Under the pieces are notes generated by a model. It saw only the letters and a program-made list of their open reading frames with translations, was not told where the DNA came from and did not search any database. The position numbers were made by a program, and so were the translations under genes. This document shows, one piece after another, positions 1-8,294 of a DNA stretch of 52,283 bases (positions within the stretch are counted from its first letter, which is position 1; every line of letters begins with the position of its first letter). Source of the DNA: Methylobacterium crusticola (GTDB lineage: Bacteria; Pseudomonadota; Alphaproteobacteria; Rhizobiales; Beijerinckiaceae). The DNA lies in NCBI RefSeq assembly GCF_003574465.1, contig NZ_QOWC01000026.1:1-52283 (forward strand), read 5' to 3'.

Positions 1-48
1 GAGGTCGCCAGGACGGCGCGGCGCGAGCCCGCGATCCGGCCCCGGCCG

Positions 49-336
49 GTGGCCCGCGCGGCTCCCGCCCCGCGGCTCGCCGCGGCGGCGCGGGCGCGGA
101 GCCGGCTGGCGGCGATCCAGCCGTTCCCGCCCCATCCCCTGATGATGCGGGCGATGCCCCGGGCGATCCCCGTCGCGGTCCGGCCCTGGCCCGGGCACGC
201 CTGGAGCGACGAGCGGGCGATGCGGCTCCAGCAGGCGCGGGAGGCCGGCTTCCTGGTGATGCGCAGGACCACCTGGGAGGACCTGGACGGGCGCCGGATC
301 CACACGCTGCGCCCCTTCGACGACGACGAGGAGTGA
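49..336 (+). CDS. hypothetical protein, start uncertain, possibly cut by window edge
   Basis: The frame is open from the first base of the window, so the gene may begin upstream. The first candidate start is a GTG at 49; ATG codons at 142 and 145 are alternatives and none has a clear ribosome binding site. The N-terminal half is Ala/Arg/Pro rich and looks like low-complexity read-through. The last ~45 residues (from the segment containing WSDERAMRLQQAREAGF, through a WEDLDG motif, to an acidic FDDDEE end) look like real protein. I recognise no family. A small soluble protein starting near 142 is the most likely reality. Confidence 0.35.
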   Translation: MARAAPAPRLAAAARARSRLAAIQPFPPHPLMMRAMPRAIPVAVRPWPGHAWSDERAMRLQQAREAGFLVMRRTTWEDLDGRRIHTLRPFDDDEE

Positions 337-493
337 GGCCCCCCGCGGGCGCGGGCCGAGCCCGATGACGCGGGGCCTCCGGCGCCGGACCTGCCGCGGC
401 GCGCACGCGCCGCCGGGCGATCAGGCCGGGAGCGAGCCCCTCGCGGGGTCCGCCTCCCGCGGGGTCCGGGGCCCCGTCGCGGCCGAGGGCGCC

Positions 494-715
494 TCAGTCG
501 CGGCCAGCGAGGTCCCGCAGCATCGTCTCGACGCTCGGCAGGGCCCGGGCGGGCTCGGGGTGGTCCGGCTCGACGGCGAGGACCCGCGGGCCGACGGACG
601 CGTCGACCGGATGCCCCTCCAGCAGCAGGCCTGCCGCCAGGATCGCGAGCGCGATCGCCGCGTGGCCGAGGGCGCCGGGACCACCGGCCTGCGCGGGTTC
701 GCTTCGCCGGGTCAT
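494..715 (-). CDS. small predicted membrane protein, 73 aa
   Basis: The ATG at 715 is preceded on the minus strand by GGGAGG about seven bases upstream, which decides this start over a longer in-frame ATG at 793. The protein has a polar N-terminus, one hydrophobic stretch around residues 18-35 (IALAILAAGLLL), then a short soluble tail with several acidic residues and Pro. It could be a single-pass membrane peptide or a secreted peptide with an uncleaved anchor. No family is recognised, and neighbours give no functional clue. It stands alone, about 300 bp upstream of and divergent from the adenylate cyclase gene. Confidence 0.4.
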   Translation of the reverse strand: MTRRSEPAQAGGPGALGHAAIALAILAAGLLLEGHPVDASVGPRVLAVEPDHPEPARALPSVETMLRDLAGRD

Positions 716-1015
716 GGCGACCTCCCTGGTTCGTGACTGAGGCCAGATCTTCGTGGCTGAGGCCAGCTTGCGGACCGGGGCAGGTCCCCACAAGCCGTAA
801 GGCGCGAACCGAACCTTCGCGCCGGCCGAAGGCCCGGGCGGTCAAGCGGCCCGGCCTGCGGGGGCGCCATCTCCACGCCGGGGCGATTGCCGGGCGCCGG
901 GGCTTCTCTATAACCGGGGGACGCTCAGCCATGACCGGCCGCCACTCCGCCCAGCGCGGGGACGCCCCGACTGGACGATCGGCCTTCTGGTGGAACCGGC
1001 GGAGTGCGATCCGGC
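716..1015. other. intergenic region between divergent genes
   Basis: About 300 bp separate the leftward small membrane protein from the rightward adenylate cyclase, so both promoters should lie here. I see no convincing -35/-10 pair. A slightly AT-richer patch, TTCTCTATAACC at about 903-914, could hold the -10 of the cyclase promoter. No RNA gene or repeat is seen. Confidence 0.3.
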
Positions 1016-2344
1016 ATGGGCGGCGGGACAGATCCGGCGCGGGGGCGCCCCTGGTTTCCGGCGCTGCGCCGACGCGACGGGCGGCGGCCGTGGCCCGGCA
1101 TCCAGAGGATGCGCGCGAGCTTCGCCCTCACGGCGGTCGGCGCGGTCCTGCTGCTCCTCGTCGGCTCGGCCAACGCCCTGCTGCTGATCTGGCAGAATAC
1201 CGTGCAGGAGCGGATCGCGCGCACGCTGGCGGTGGACGGCCACCTGATGGAGATCCTGTCGGGCCTCCAGGACAGCGAGACGGGGCAGCGCGGCTTCCTC
1301 CTCAGCGGGGACCCGAGCTTCCTGGCACCCGCGGCCGAGGGCCGGGCCCGGGTCGTGGCCGACCTGCCCCACCTCGAGGCGGAGACGCAATCCGATCCCG
1401 GCCAGCAGGCGCGGCTCGCCGCGCTGCGACCGGCCATCGGCCTCAAGCTCGCGGAGCTGGACCGGACCCTCGACCTCGACCGCCAGGGCCGCCGGGACGA
1501 GGCCGTCGCCCTCGTGCGCGCGGGCGACGGCAAGGCGACGATGGACGAGATCCGGCGGATCATCGGGGCGATGCGGCGGGAGGAGGACGCCCTCCTCCTG
1601 ACGCACCAGCGGCACGCCCACCGCATCGAGGCCCTGGTCGGCGTCGGCACCGCCCTGTCGACCGGGGTGATGGCGCTGCTGGCGGTCCTGGCCCTGCGGG
1701 AAGCCGGGCGGCGGGCGGCGCTGTCGCGCTTCCTTCCCGCCGAGGTGGCGCCGCTCCTCGAGCGCGGCGGCAGCCTGCGCCTCGGTCAGCGCCGGCGCGC
1801 CGCCATCGCGTTCGTGGACATCCGCGACTCGACCCTGATCGCCGAGCGCTCGGACCCCGAGGCGGTCGCGCTCTTCGTCACGGAGTTCCGGCGCTGCGTC
1901 GCCCAGGCCGCGCGGGCGACGGGCGGCGTCATCGACAAGTTCATCGGCGACGGCGCCCTGGTGGTGTTCGGCATCCCGCAGGCGCAGGACGACGACGCCG
2001 CCAAGGCGGTCGACTTCGCGCTCGCCCTCGAGCAGCGCGTCGCGCAGTGGAACCAGCGCACGGGCCGGGAGCCCCAGGTGCGCATCGGCATCGGGGTCCA
2101 TTGCGGCGACGTGTTCGTCGGGGTGGTGGGGGACGACGACCGGCTCGAATTCACGGTGCTGGGCGATGCCGTCAACGTCGCAGCGCGCCTCGAGCAGGCC
2201 ACCAAGGCGTTCGGCGCGACGACGCTGATCTCGCAGGCCGTCCTCGACGCCGCGCGGGTTCCGGCGGCGGAGTGGCGCGAGGTGAGCCGCGCCGCCCTGC
2301 CGGGCCGGCGCGAGGCGTTCCCGGTCTATGCCCGCGAAGGCTGA
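1016..2344 (+). CDS. membrane adenylate cyclase with CHASE3 sensor (class III)
   Basis: Makes cAMP from ATP at the inner membrane in response to an unknown signal. Domains in order: a basic N-terminus, TM1 at ~36-58, a CHASE3-like periplasmic domain at ~60-205 with the typical DSETGQRGFLLSGD signature (86-99), TM2 at ~206-228, then a class III cyclase domain at ~262-440. Metal-binding Asp268 (FVDIR) and Asp312 (IGDG) are present. Lys308 and Asp384 are the pair that selects adenine, and Asn387/Arg391 are the transition-state residues, so the domain should be active and ATP-specific. ATG 1016 follows GGCGGAG at ~10 bp; a GTG at 1004 is an alternative. There is no HAMP domain between TM2 and the cyclase, only a short linker. 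Confidence 0.85.
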   Translation: MGGGTDPARGRPWFPALRRRDGRRPWPGIQRMRASFALTAVGAVLLLLVGSANALLLIWQNTVQERIARTLAVDGHLMEILSGLQDSETGQRGFLLSGDPSFLAPAAEGRARVVADLPHLEAETQSDPGQQARLAALRPAIGLKLAELDRTLDLDRQGRRDEAVALVRAGDGKATMDEIRRIIGAMRREEDALLLTHQRHAHRIEALVGVGTALSTGVMALLAVLALREAGRRAALSRFLPAEVAPLLERGGSLRLGQRRRAAIAFVDIRDSTLIAERSDPEAVALFVTEFRRCVAQAARATGGVIDKFIGDGALVVFGIPQAQDDDAAKAVDFALALEQRVAQWNQRTGREPQVRIGIGVHCGDVFVGVVGDDDRLEFTVLGDAVNVAARLEQATKAFGATTLISQAVLDAARVPAAEWREVSRAALPGRREAFPVYAREG

Positions 2345-2482
2345 CGCCGCCTCAGGCCCCCGGCCGGCGCGTGGGGCGGTGCCGGCCGGCTGATCGTCTG
2401 ACCGCGGACGCAGGTTCGACGCGGCACGGTCCGGGCGGGCGCGTGGAGACCCGGGCGCGCGGGGTCCCGGGCCGGCCGCCCG

Positions 2483-2716
2483 CTAGCGCAGCCGACCCGG
2501 GCGGGTCGGCTCGAAGACGATCTTGCGGTGGAAAGCGCACCAGCTCTTGCCGTCCGGCACCGGGGCACCGCAGCACACCGCGCGGTCGTTGGGCTCGCCG
2601 ATGATGAACTTGCAGACGAACGCCCCGGACTGCGCGAACGGGACGCGCAGCTTGGGGGAGGGTTCCTCGACGGCATCGGCGGCATAGAGATGCGACATGC
2701 GCACGAGCTGGTTCAT
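2483..2716 (-). CDS. small protein with GcrA C-terminal-like Cys/His domain, 77 aa
   Basis: Residues 35-70 (starting CKFIIGEP, then CCGAP, then SWCAFHRKIVFEP) closely resemble the conserved C-terminal segment of GcrA, the alphaproteobacterial sigma-70 co-activator of the cell cycle. Cys35, Cys48 or Cys49, Cys60 and His63 could bind zinc. The N-terminal helix-turn-helix that GcrA uses on DNA is absent, so this is a stand-alone version that could still touch sigma-70 region 2; that role is inference. ATG 2716 is preferred, ATG 2698 (MSHLYAA) is possible, and neither has a good Shine-Dalgarno. The unusual leader hairpin at 2792-2835 lies about 75 nt upstream. Confidence 0.6.
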   Translation of the reverse strand: MNQLVRMSHLYAADAVEEPSPKLRVPFAQSGAFVCKFIIGEPNDRAVCCGAPVPDGKSWCAFHRKIVFEPTRPGRLR

Positions 2717-3152
2717 CAGGAGCTGACTCGCTGGCCTTCCATCACCCTCGACGCGTAGGGCACCGGGCCGGTTTGGGGGTTCGACAGGGTTCGCCGCCCA
2801 TGCGACCCAAGCGTACACGGGTCGCAGGGGCGGCGCGATCGTACAAATCTGGGGAGAGGAATGGCAGAACGCAAGCCCCTTAGGCATTTACACCGATTAT
2901 TTCCCGGCCGGCAGCCGCCCCGGGACGCGGCCGCGGATCCGGCGCGCCGCCCCGCGCGGAACATCGCCCGGCGCGGAACGTCGCCGCCTGAGGCTCCCGG
3001 AGATCCGCGCGCCTCCCGGGCGCGCGACGTCCGGAGCGGGCGTTCCCGGGTGCGTCCGCGGGGGCTGGCGGGCGGGCGCCCGGGCGTGTAACCGCCCGGG
3101 GCGCGGGGGCGGCGCACGGCCCCCGCCGGAGACCTGCGCGGAGACCTGCCCC
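2717..3152. other. intergenic region with leader hairpin, otherwise empty
   Basis: This 436-bp gap between the leftward GcrA-like gene and the rightward epimerase gene contains the 2792-2835 inverted repeat and a lower-GC patch (GTACAAATC at ~2841, ATTTACACCGATTATTTCCC at 2885-2904) that could hold promoters for either direction. A 76-codon open frame at 2861-3091 is probably not a gene: it is Arg/Pro/Ala-rich low complexity and its purine-rich leader abuts the ATG with no spacing. Confidence 0.4.
2792..2835. repeat. long inverted repeat in the leader of the GcrA-like gene
   Basis: Arms 2792-2808 and 2819-2835 pair over 17 bp with one mismatch (A2800 against G2827) around a 10-nt loop. Read leftwards it would form a very stable hairpin in the 5' untranslated region of the 77-aa gene. 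No U-tract follows in either direction, so it is not a standard terminator. It may be a translation or stability element, or a protein-binding site. Confidence 0.6.
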
Positions 3153-4262
3153 ATGCGCTTCCTCGTGACAGGCACGGCCGGCTTCATCGGCTTCCACCTC
3201 GCCCGGCGCCTGCTGGAGGCGGGCCACACGGTCGCGGGCGTCGACGGCGTCACGGACTACTACGACGTCGGGCTCAAGCAGGCCCGGCTGGCGCGCCTCG
3301 CCGCCGCGCCGGGCTTCTCGGAGCACCGCTTCATGCTGGAGGAGCCCGGCGCCTTCGCGGCCCTGATGGCCGAGGCGCGGCCCGACGTGGTCGTGCACCT
3401 CGCCGCCCAGGCGGGCGTGCGCTACAGCCTGGAGCATCCGGAGGCCTACGTCGCGGGCAACATCGTGGGCACCTTCCAGGTGCTCGAGGGCTGCCGGGCG
3501 TACCCGGTGCGCCACCTCCTGTTCGCCTCGACCTCCTCGGCCTACGGCGGCAACCGCACTGTGCCGTTCCGCGAGACCGACCGGGCCGTGTCGCCCCTCA
3601 CCATCTACGCCGCCTCGAAGCTCGCCGGCGAGGCGATGGCGCATTCCTACGCCCATCTCTGGCGCATCCCGACGACCGCGTTCCGGTTCTTCACCGTCTA
3701 CGGGCCCTGGGGCCGGCCCGACATGGCGCTGTTCCTGTTCACGCGCAGGATCCTGGCGGGCGAGCCGATCGAGGTGTTCGACCACGGCCGGGCGGTGCGC
3801 GACTTCACCTACGTGGACGACCTCGTGGAGAGCATCGCGCGGCTCATCGACGTGCCCCCTCCCCCGCCGGGCGCGGCGCCGGTCTCGGCGGCCGACACCC
3901 TGAGCAGCGTCGCGCCCTACCGCCTCGTCAACATCGGCGGCGGGCGGCCGGTCACGGTCGCGGCGATGCTCGACACGCTCGAGGCCGCGCTGGGCCGGCG
4001 CGCCGTGCGCCTCCTGCGCGACCTGCCGCCCGGCGACGTGGAGCGGACGGAGGCCAGCACGGACCTCCTGCGCGACCTCGTCGGCTACGTCCCGGCGACC
4101 CCGATCGAGACCGGGATCCCGGCCTTCGTGCGCTGGTACCGGGGCCACCACGGTGGTGATCCGGATCACCACGGTGCCGATGCGGATCACCACGGTGCCG
4201 GTCCGGATCGCCACGGTGCCGATCCGGCGCGGGAGGGCGCCGATCCGGGCTCCTCGCCCTGA
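3153..4262 (+). CDS. NAD-dependent epimerase, UDP-glucuronate 4-epimerase type
   Basis: Extended short-chain dehydrogenase that probably interconverts UDP-glucuronate and UDP-galacturonate for capsule, EPS or LPS synthesis. The NAD-binding TGTAGFIG is at 6-13, STSSAYG at 127-132 carries the catalytic Ser/Thr, and Tyr152-x3-Lys156 completes the triad. The ADYYD-like segment after the Rossmann core and FRFFTVYGPWGRPDMA are typical of the UDP-glucuronate epimerase subgroup. The body ends about residue 331. A ~38-residue tail follows, built of HHGADAD-like repeats encoded by a 21-bp tandem repeat; known family members end near the tail start, so the extension is a local addition. ATG 3153 follows GGAGACC. 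The neighbouring tandem TetR gene starts 43 bp downstream and is probably unrelated. Confidence 0.8.
   Translation: MRFLVTGTAGFIGFHLARRLLEAGHTVAGVDGVTDYYDVGLKQARLARLAAAPGFSEHRFMLEEPGAFAALMAEARPDVVVHLAAQAGVRYSLEHPEAYVAGNIVGTFQVLEGCRAYPVRHLLFASTSSAYGGNRTVPFRETDRAVSPLTIYAASKLAGEAMAHSYAHLWRIPTTAFRFFTVYGPWGRPDMALFLFTRRILAGEPIEVFDHGRAVRDFTYVDDLVESIARLIDVPPPPPGAAPVSAADTLSSVAPYRLVNIGGGRPVTVAAMLDTLEAALGRRAVRLLRDLPPGDVERTEASTDLLRDLVGYVPATPIETGIPAFVRWYRGHHGGDPDHHGADADHHGAGPDRHGADPAREGADPGSSP
4146..4229 (+). repeat. 21-bp tandem repeat, about four units, in the epimerase 3' end
   Basis: Units 4146-4166, 4167-4187 and 4188-4208, plus a partial fourth at 4209-4229, share CACCACGGTGCCGATSCGGAT. Twenty-one bases is seven codons, so the frame is kept and each unit adds HHGADxD to the protein. 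The same DNA reads as repetitive peptide in every frame, so open frames that begin inside it are artefacts. Confidence 0.9.
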
Positions 4263-4305
4263 CGGGCGGCTTGTCAGGCGCGGCGGGACGGTGCTCAATC
4301 CCCGC

Positions 4306-5607
4306 ATGCCCCACCGCCTCGACACCGTGGACGATCCCGTGCCGCCGCCCGCCCGCGCGGCCGAGGCCGCGCCGCGCCAGACCCGGCGCTACGCCCAGAA
4401 GCGGGACGCGATCCTGCACGCCGCCGCCGCGCTGTTCAACGAGGCGGGCGTGAAGGGCACGACCCTGACCGACGTCGCCCGCAGCGTCGGGCTGATGACG
4501 AACAGCGTCACCTACTATTACCGCCGCAAGGAGGACCTGGCGGCCGCCTGCTTCCTGCACACGATCGGGGTGCTCGACGGCCTCGTCGCCCAGGCCGAGG
4601 AGGCCCCGACCGCGCCCGCCCGCCTCCAGCGCCTCCTCGATCTCGCGGTCGCCCACCGGGCCGCCCTGGCGGCCGGCGCGGAGCCCGACATCGCCGTCCT
4701 CAACGACGTGCGGGCCCTGCCGGCGCCCCAGGCCGAGAGCGTGTTCCGCGCCTACAACGCCCTGTTCCGGCGCCTGCGCGGCCTGTTCGACGACGGCGCC
4801 CTCGACCGGCAGGACCGCAACGCCCGCACCCACCTGCTGCTCTCGGTGCTCCACTCGACGCGGCTCTGGATCGGCCGCTACGAGCCGCGGGACTACGCCC
4901 GGGCGGCGCAGCGCATGGGCGACCTCCTGATCCACGGCATGACGGCGCCGGGATCCGCCTGGAACCCGCGCCTCCTGCCGGAGCCGGCCCGGCCCGAGGA
5001 GAGCGAGGTCTCGCCGGAGGCCTTCCTGCGGGCCGCCACCATCCTGATCAACCAGCAGGGCTACCGCGGCGCCTCGGTGGAGAAGATCTCGGGGCTGCTC
5101 AAGGTCACCAAGGGGTCGTTCTACCACCACAACGACAACAAGGACGACCTCGTCGCCAACTGCTTCGCCCGCAGCTTCGCGCAGATCCGCGCCGTGCAGG
5201 ACGCCGCCGCCGAGGCGGGCGGCAGCGGCTGGGAGCGGATCTGCACCGCCTCGGCGACGCTCGTGCGCAACCAGCTCGGCCCCGGCGGCCCCCTGCTGCG
5301 GGTCACGGCCTTCAGCGCCCTGCCGGAGGCGCTGCGCACCGAGACCCGGCGCACCATGAACCGGCTCACCGAGCGCTTCGGCTTCTGCCTCGTCGACGGC
5401 ATGGCGGACGGCTCGGTGCGCCCCCTCGACGCCGGCATCGCGGCCCAGCTCGTCTCCAGCATGGTCAACGCCGCCGCGGAGCTGCCCGCCTGGGTCCCGG
5501 GCATCACGCCCGAGACGGCGGCCGGCCTCTACGCCCGCCCGCTCTTCCTCGGGCTGTTCGCGCCGGCGGCCGTCGCGGCGCAGGCCGGGACGGCGCCGCG
5601 ATCGTAG
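4306..5607 (+). CDS. double TetR-family transcriptional regulator (two TetR units in one chain)
   Basis: Two complete TetR-like modules lie in one 433-aa protein. The first HTH spans ~33-80 ([27 protein letters not shown]) with ligand-binding helices to ~215. The second HTH spans ~237-283 ([28 protein letters not shown]) with helices to ~425. Ordinary TetR proteins are ~190-220 aa and dimerise; here a single chain could act as a pseudo-dimer. ATG 4306 is chosen because upstream starts fall inside the repeat DNA; GTG 4291 is possible. The gene reads toward an acyl-CoA dehydrogenase gene and borders the beta-oxidation cluster, so an acyl-CoA ligand and control of that cluster are likely, by analogy with other TetR regulators of fatty acid degradation. 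Confidence 0.8.
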   Translation: MPHRLDTVDDPVPPPARAAEAAPRQTRRYAQKRDAILHAAAALFNEAGVKGTTLTDVARSVGLMTNSVTYYYRRKEDLAAACFLHTIGVLDGLVAQAEEAPTAPARLQRLLDLAVAHRAALAAGAEPDIAVLNDVRALPAPQAESVFRAYNALFRRLRGLFDDGALDRQDRNARTHLLLSVLHSTRLWIGRYEPRDYARAAQRMGDLLIHGMTAPGSAWNPRLLPEPARPEESEVSPEAFLRAATILINQQGYRGASVEKISGLLKVTKGSFYHHNDNKDDLVANCFARSFAQIRAVQDAAAEAGGSGWERICTASATLVRNQLGPGGPLLRVTAFSALPEALRTETRRTMNRLTERFGFCLVDGMADGSVRPLDAGIAAQLVSSMVNAAAELPAWVPGITPETAAGLYARPLFLGLFAPAAVAAQAGTAPRS

Positions 5608-5676
5608 AACCGGTACGGTGCCCGGATGCGCCGTCCCGGCCGGGCGGAAGGGGCGCGGAGGCGGGGGCCCGGCGCC

Positions 5677-5723
5677 GTTTTCGAAGAGACGGTTTTGCTC
5701 CGCGCCGGTTGGCGCTAGGGTCC
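5677..5723 (+). promoter_or_regulatory. promoter/operator-like module A before the acyl-CoA dehydrogenase
   Basis: GTTTTCGAAG at 5677-5686, CGG at 5690, TTTTGCT at 5693-5699 and GCTAGGGTCC at 5714-5723. The same elements with the same spacing occur at 13187-13233 before the SDR gene. The first block is a half of the palindrome TTTTCGAAAA. The module ends about 50 bp before the ATG at 5775. It fits an operator beside a promoter; the double TetR protein encoded just upstream is the obvious candidate binder (inference). Confidence 0.5.
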
Positions 5724-5774
5724 GCGGATGGGCGATGCCGGGGCGCGAGACCTCGGCCAAGGGAGGACGCAGGC

Positions 5775-7025
5775 ATGGACTTCACCCTCTCCGAGCGGCA
5801 GCGGCACTGGCGCGACCGGGTCAAGGCCTTCATGGACGCGCATGTCCGCCCGTCCGTGCCGGTCTACCGGGACGAGATGGAGGCGTTCGGCACCGACCGC
5901 TGGCAGCCGGTGCCGGTGATCGAGCGCCTGAAGCCGATGGCCCGCGCGGAGGGCCTGTGGAACCTCTTCCTGCCCCCTTCCGGGCAGCACGACGACGGCG
6001 ACTTCCACGGCGCCGGCCTGACCAACCTCGACTACGCGCTCTGCGCCGAGGAGATGGGCCGCATCTCCTGGGCCTCCGAGGTGTTCAACTGCTCGGCGCC
6101 CGACACCGGCAACATGGAGGTGCTGCACCGCTACGGCTCGCCGGCCCAGAAGGACCGCTGGCTGCGGCCCCTGATGGCGGGCGAGATCCGCTCGGCCTTC
6201 CTGATGACCGAGCCCGACGTCGCCTCCTCGGACGCGACCAACATCGAGACCCGGATCCGGCGCGACGGCGACCACTACGTCGTCAGCGGGCGCAAGTGGT
6301 GGTCCTCGGGCGTCGGGGACCCGCGCTGCGCCATCGCGATCGTCATGGGCAAGACCGATCCCGGCGCGGCCCTGCACCAGCAGCAATCGCAGATCCTGGT
6401 GCCCCTCGACACGCCCGGGGTCGAGGTGGTGCGGATGCTGCCGGTCTTCGGCTACGACGACGCCCCCCACGGCCACGCCGAGGTGATCCTCAACGACGTG
6501 CGGGTGCCGGCCGGGAACCTGCTCCTCGGCGAGGGCCGCGGCTTCGAGATCGCGCAGGGGCGCCTCGGGCCGGGGCGCATCCACCACTGCATGCGCACCA
6601 TCGGGGTCGCCGAGGAGGCGCTGGAGAAGATGGCCCGGCGGCTGCTCTCGCGGGTGGCGTTCGGCAAGCGCATCTCCGACCACTCGGTCTGGGAGCAGCG
6701 CATCGGCGAGGCCCGCACCGACATCGAGATGACGCGGCTCCTGTGCCTGAAGGCCGCCGACATGATGGACAAGGTCGGCAACAAGGGCGCGAAGCTCGAG
6801 ATCGCGATGATCAAGGTCGCCGGCCCCCGCATGGCCCTGAAGGTCATCGACGACGCCATCCAGGCCCACGGCGGCGCCGGCGTCAGCAGCGATGCGGGCC
6901 TCGCCTACGCGTACGCGCGCATCCGCACCCTGCGCCTGGCCGACGGCCCCGACGAGGTCCACAACCGCTCGATCGCCCGGCTGGAGCTCGCGCAGTACGG
7001 GAACAAGGAGCGGGCGAAGGGCTGA
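5775..7025 (+). CDS. acyl-CoA dehydrogenase
   Basis: FAD flavoenzyme of 416 aa that forms a 2,3-double bond in an acyl-CoA, passing electrons to ETF. The N-terminal helical domain starts at residue 1. The FAD-contacting [13 protein letters not shown] motif lies at ~143-155, where classical enzymes have TEPxAGSD. The C-terminal domain carries the [10 protein letters not shown] signature and ends in [16 protein letters not shown], the form seen in ACAD10/11-like members. ATG 5775 is set by GGGAGG eight bases upstream. It is transcribed alone and converges on the leftward dehydrogenase ending at 7101. It may handle a different chain length or a branched substrate from the PimC/PimD-like pair. 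Confidence 0.85.
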   Translation: MDFTLSERQRHWRDRVKAFMDAHVRPSVPVYRDEMEAFGTDRWQPVPVIERLKPMARAEGLWNLFLPPSGQHDDGDFHGAGLTNLDYALCAEEMGRISWASEVFNCSAPDTGNMEVLHRYGSPAQKDRWLRPLMAGEIRSAFLMTEPDVASSDATNIETRIRRDGDHYVVSGRKWWSSGVGDPRCAIAIVMGKTDPGAALHQQQSQILVPLDTPGVEVVRMLPVFGYDDAPHGHAEVILNDVRVPAGNLLLGEGRGFEIAQGRLGPGRIHHCMRTIGVAEEALEKMARRLLSRVAFGKRISDHSVWEQRIGEARTDIEMTRLLCLKAADMMDKVGNKGAKLEIAMIKVAGPRMALKVIDDAIQAHGGAGVSSDAGLAYAYARIRTLRLADGPDEVHNRSIARLELAQYGNKERAKG

Positions 7026-7100
7026 GCGCGGCGCAACCCGCGGACCCGGTCCGGCGACCCGGGTCCCCGGGGGCTCACCGCCCCGCGGTCCGGACGGGGT

Positions 7101-8249
7101 TCAGGCGGCGATCAGGCCGCCCATCCGGGCCACCCGGGCGAGGTGGTGGTCGGCGTCGCCGAAGAGCGCGTCGATCATCGTCACGCGCTTGAAGTAGTGG
7201 CCGACGCTGTACTCCATGGTCACGCCGACGCCGCCGTGGAGCTGCACCGCGCCCTGGCCGACGAGGCGGCCCGAGCGGCCGATCTGCACCTTCGCGCCGG
7301 AGATCGCGCGGGGGCGCTCGCCGGCATCGTCCTCGCCCGACATCATGGTGGCGAGGAACGACATCGAGCGGGCCTGCTCCAGGGCGACGAACATGTCGGC
7401 GGCCCGGTGCTGGAGCACCTGGAACGACCCGATCGGCACGCCGAACTGCTTGCGGGTCTTCAGGTACTCCACGGTCTGCCGGTGCATCTGGTCCATCGCC
7501 CCGACCGCCTCGGCGCAGAGCGCCGCGATGGCCTCGTCGGCGACGCGCTCGATCGCCGGCAGCGCGTCCTCGGCCGAGCCGATCACCGCCTCCGGGCCGA
7601 TCCGGACCGAGGACAGGGAGACCTCGGCCGCCCGCATCCCGTCCTGGGTCGGGTAGCCGCGGCGCGAGACGCCCTCGGCGCCGGCATCGACCAGGAACAG
7701 GCCGATGCCGCCCCGGTCGCGGCGCGAGCCGGCGGTGCGGGCCGACACGATCAGCCGGTCGGCGCTGTCCCCGTGCAGGACCAGCGACTTCTCGCCCTCG
7801 AGCACGTAGCCGTCGCCGTCGCGCCGGGCCGTGACGCCGACGTCGGCGAGGTCGTAGCGGGCCTGGCGCTCGCCGTGCGCGAGGGCGTAGCGCGTCTCGC
7901 CGCCGATGAGGCCGGGCAGCCACGCGGCCCGCTGCCCGGGGCTCGCGGCGTGGCGCATGACGCCGCCCGCCAGCACCACCGTGGCGAGATAGGGCTCCAG
8001 CACCAGGGCGCCGCCGAACGCCTCCATGACGATCATCGTCTCGACCGGGCCGCCGCCGATCCCGCCCTCGTCCTCCGCGAACGGCACCGCCAGGAGGCCC
8101 TGCTCGGCGTAGGCGCTCCACATCGCCCCGGAGAAGCCCGCGGGCTCCCGGGAGGCGCGCCGGCGCGTCTCGAAGTCGTAGCGGTCGGCGAGGAGCCGCT
8201 CGACGCTGTCCTTGAGGAGGCTCTGCTCCTCGCTCAGATCGAAATCCAT
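7101..8249 (-). CDS. acyl-CoA dehydrogenase, PimD-like small subunit
   Basis: 382-aa acyl-CoA dehydrogenase family protein with more divergent motifs than its neighbours: the FAD region reads LAHGERQARYDL rather than TEPxAGSD, and the C-terminal Arg/Gly region reads GAVQLHGGVGVTMEYSVGHYFKR. This is the pattern of the small partner in two-subunit enzymes such as pimeloyl-CoA dehydrogenase PimC/PimD. It lies 45 bp downstream of the large-subunit-like gene on the same strand, so the two are probably co-translated and form one heteromeric enzyme acting on medium-chain or dicarboxylic acyl-CoAs. The pairing is inferred from gene order and family resemblance. Confidence 0.82.
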   Translation of the reverse strand: MDFDLSEEQSLLKDSVERLLADRYDFETRRRASREPAGFSGAMWSAYAEQGLLAVPFAEDEGGIGGGPVETMIVMEAFGGALVLEPYLATVVLAGGVMRHAASPGQRAAWLPGLIGGETRYALAHGERQARYDLADVGVTARRDGDGYVLEGEKSLVLHGDSADRLIVSARTAGSRRDRGGIGLFLVDAGAEGVSRRGYPTQDGMRAAEVSLSSVRIGPEAVIGSAEDALPAIERVADEAIAALCAEAVGAMDQMHRQTVEYLKTRKQFGVPIGSFQVLQHRAADMFVALEQARSMSFLATMMSGEDDAGERPRAISGAKVQIGRSGRLVGQGAVQLHGGVGVTMEYSVGHYFKRVTMIDALFGDADHHLARVARMGGLIAA

Positions 8250-8294
8250 GGGGTCGCTTCCGTTCCAGCCGGGCGCTCGACGGTCCGGGGCTCG

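Noticed and set aside
733..2604. 623-codon open frame over the adenylate cyclase gene
   Set aside because: Arg/Gly/Pro/Ala-rich shadow of the cyclase gene in another frame, expected in high-GC DNA. The cyclase frame has all catalytic motifs.
2861..3091. 76-codon rightward frame with a purine-rich leader
   Set aside because: The GGGGAGAGGA touches the ATG with no spacing and the product is Arg/Pro low complexity.
4153..4305. N-terminal extension of the double TetR gene (MVIRITTVPMRITTV...)
   Set aside because: This stretch only translates the 21-bp repeat of the upstream epimerase gene in another frame.
7039..7063. Hairpin GGACCCGG/CCGGGTCC between the convergent dehydrogenase genes as a terminator
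   Set aside because: The 8-bp stem has no U-tract and such pairings are common by chance at this GC content.
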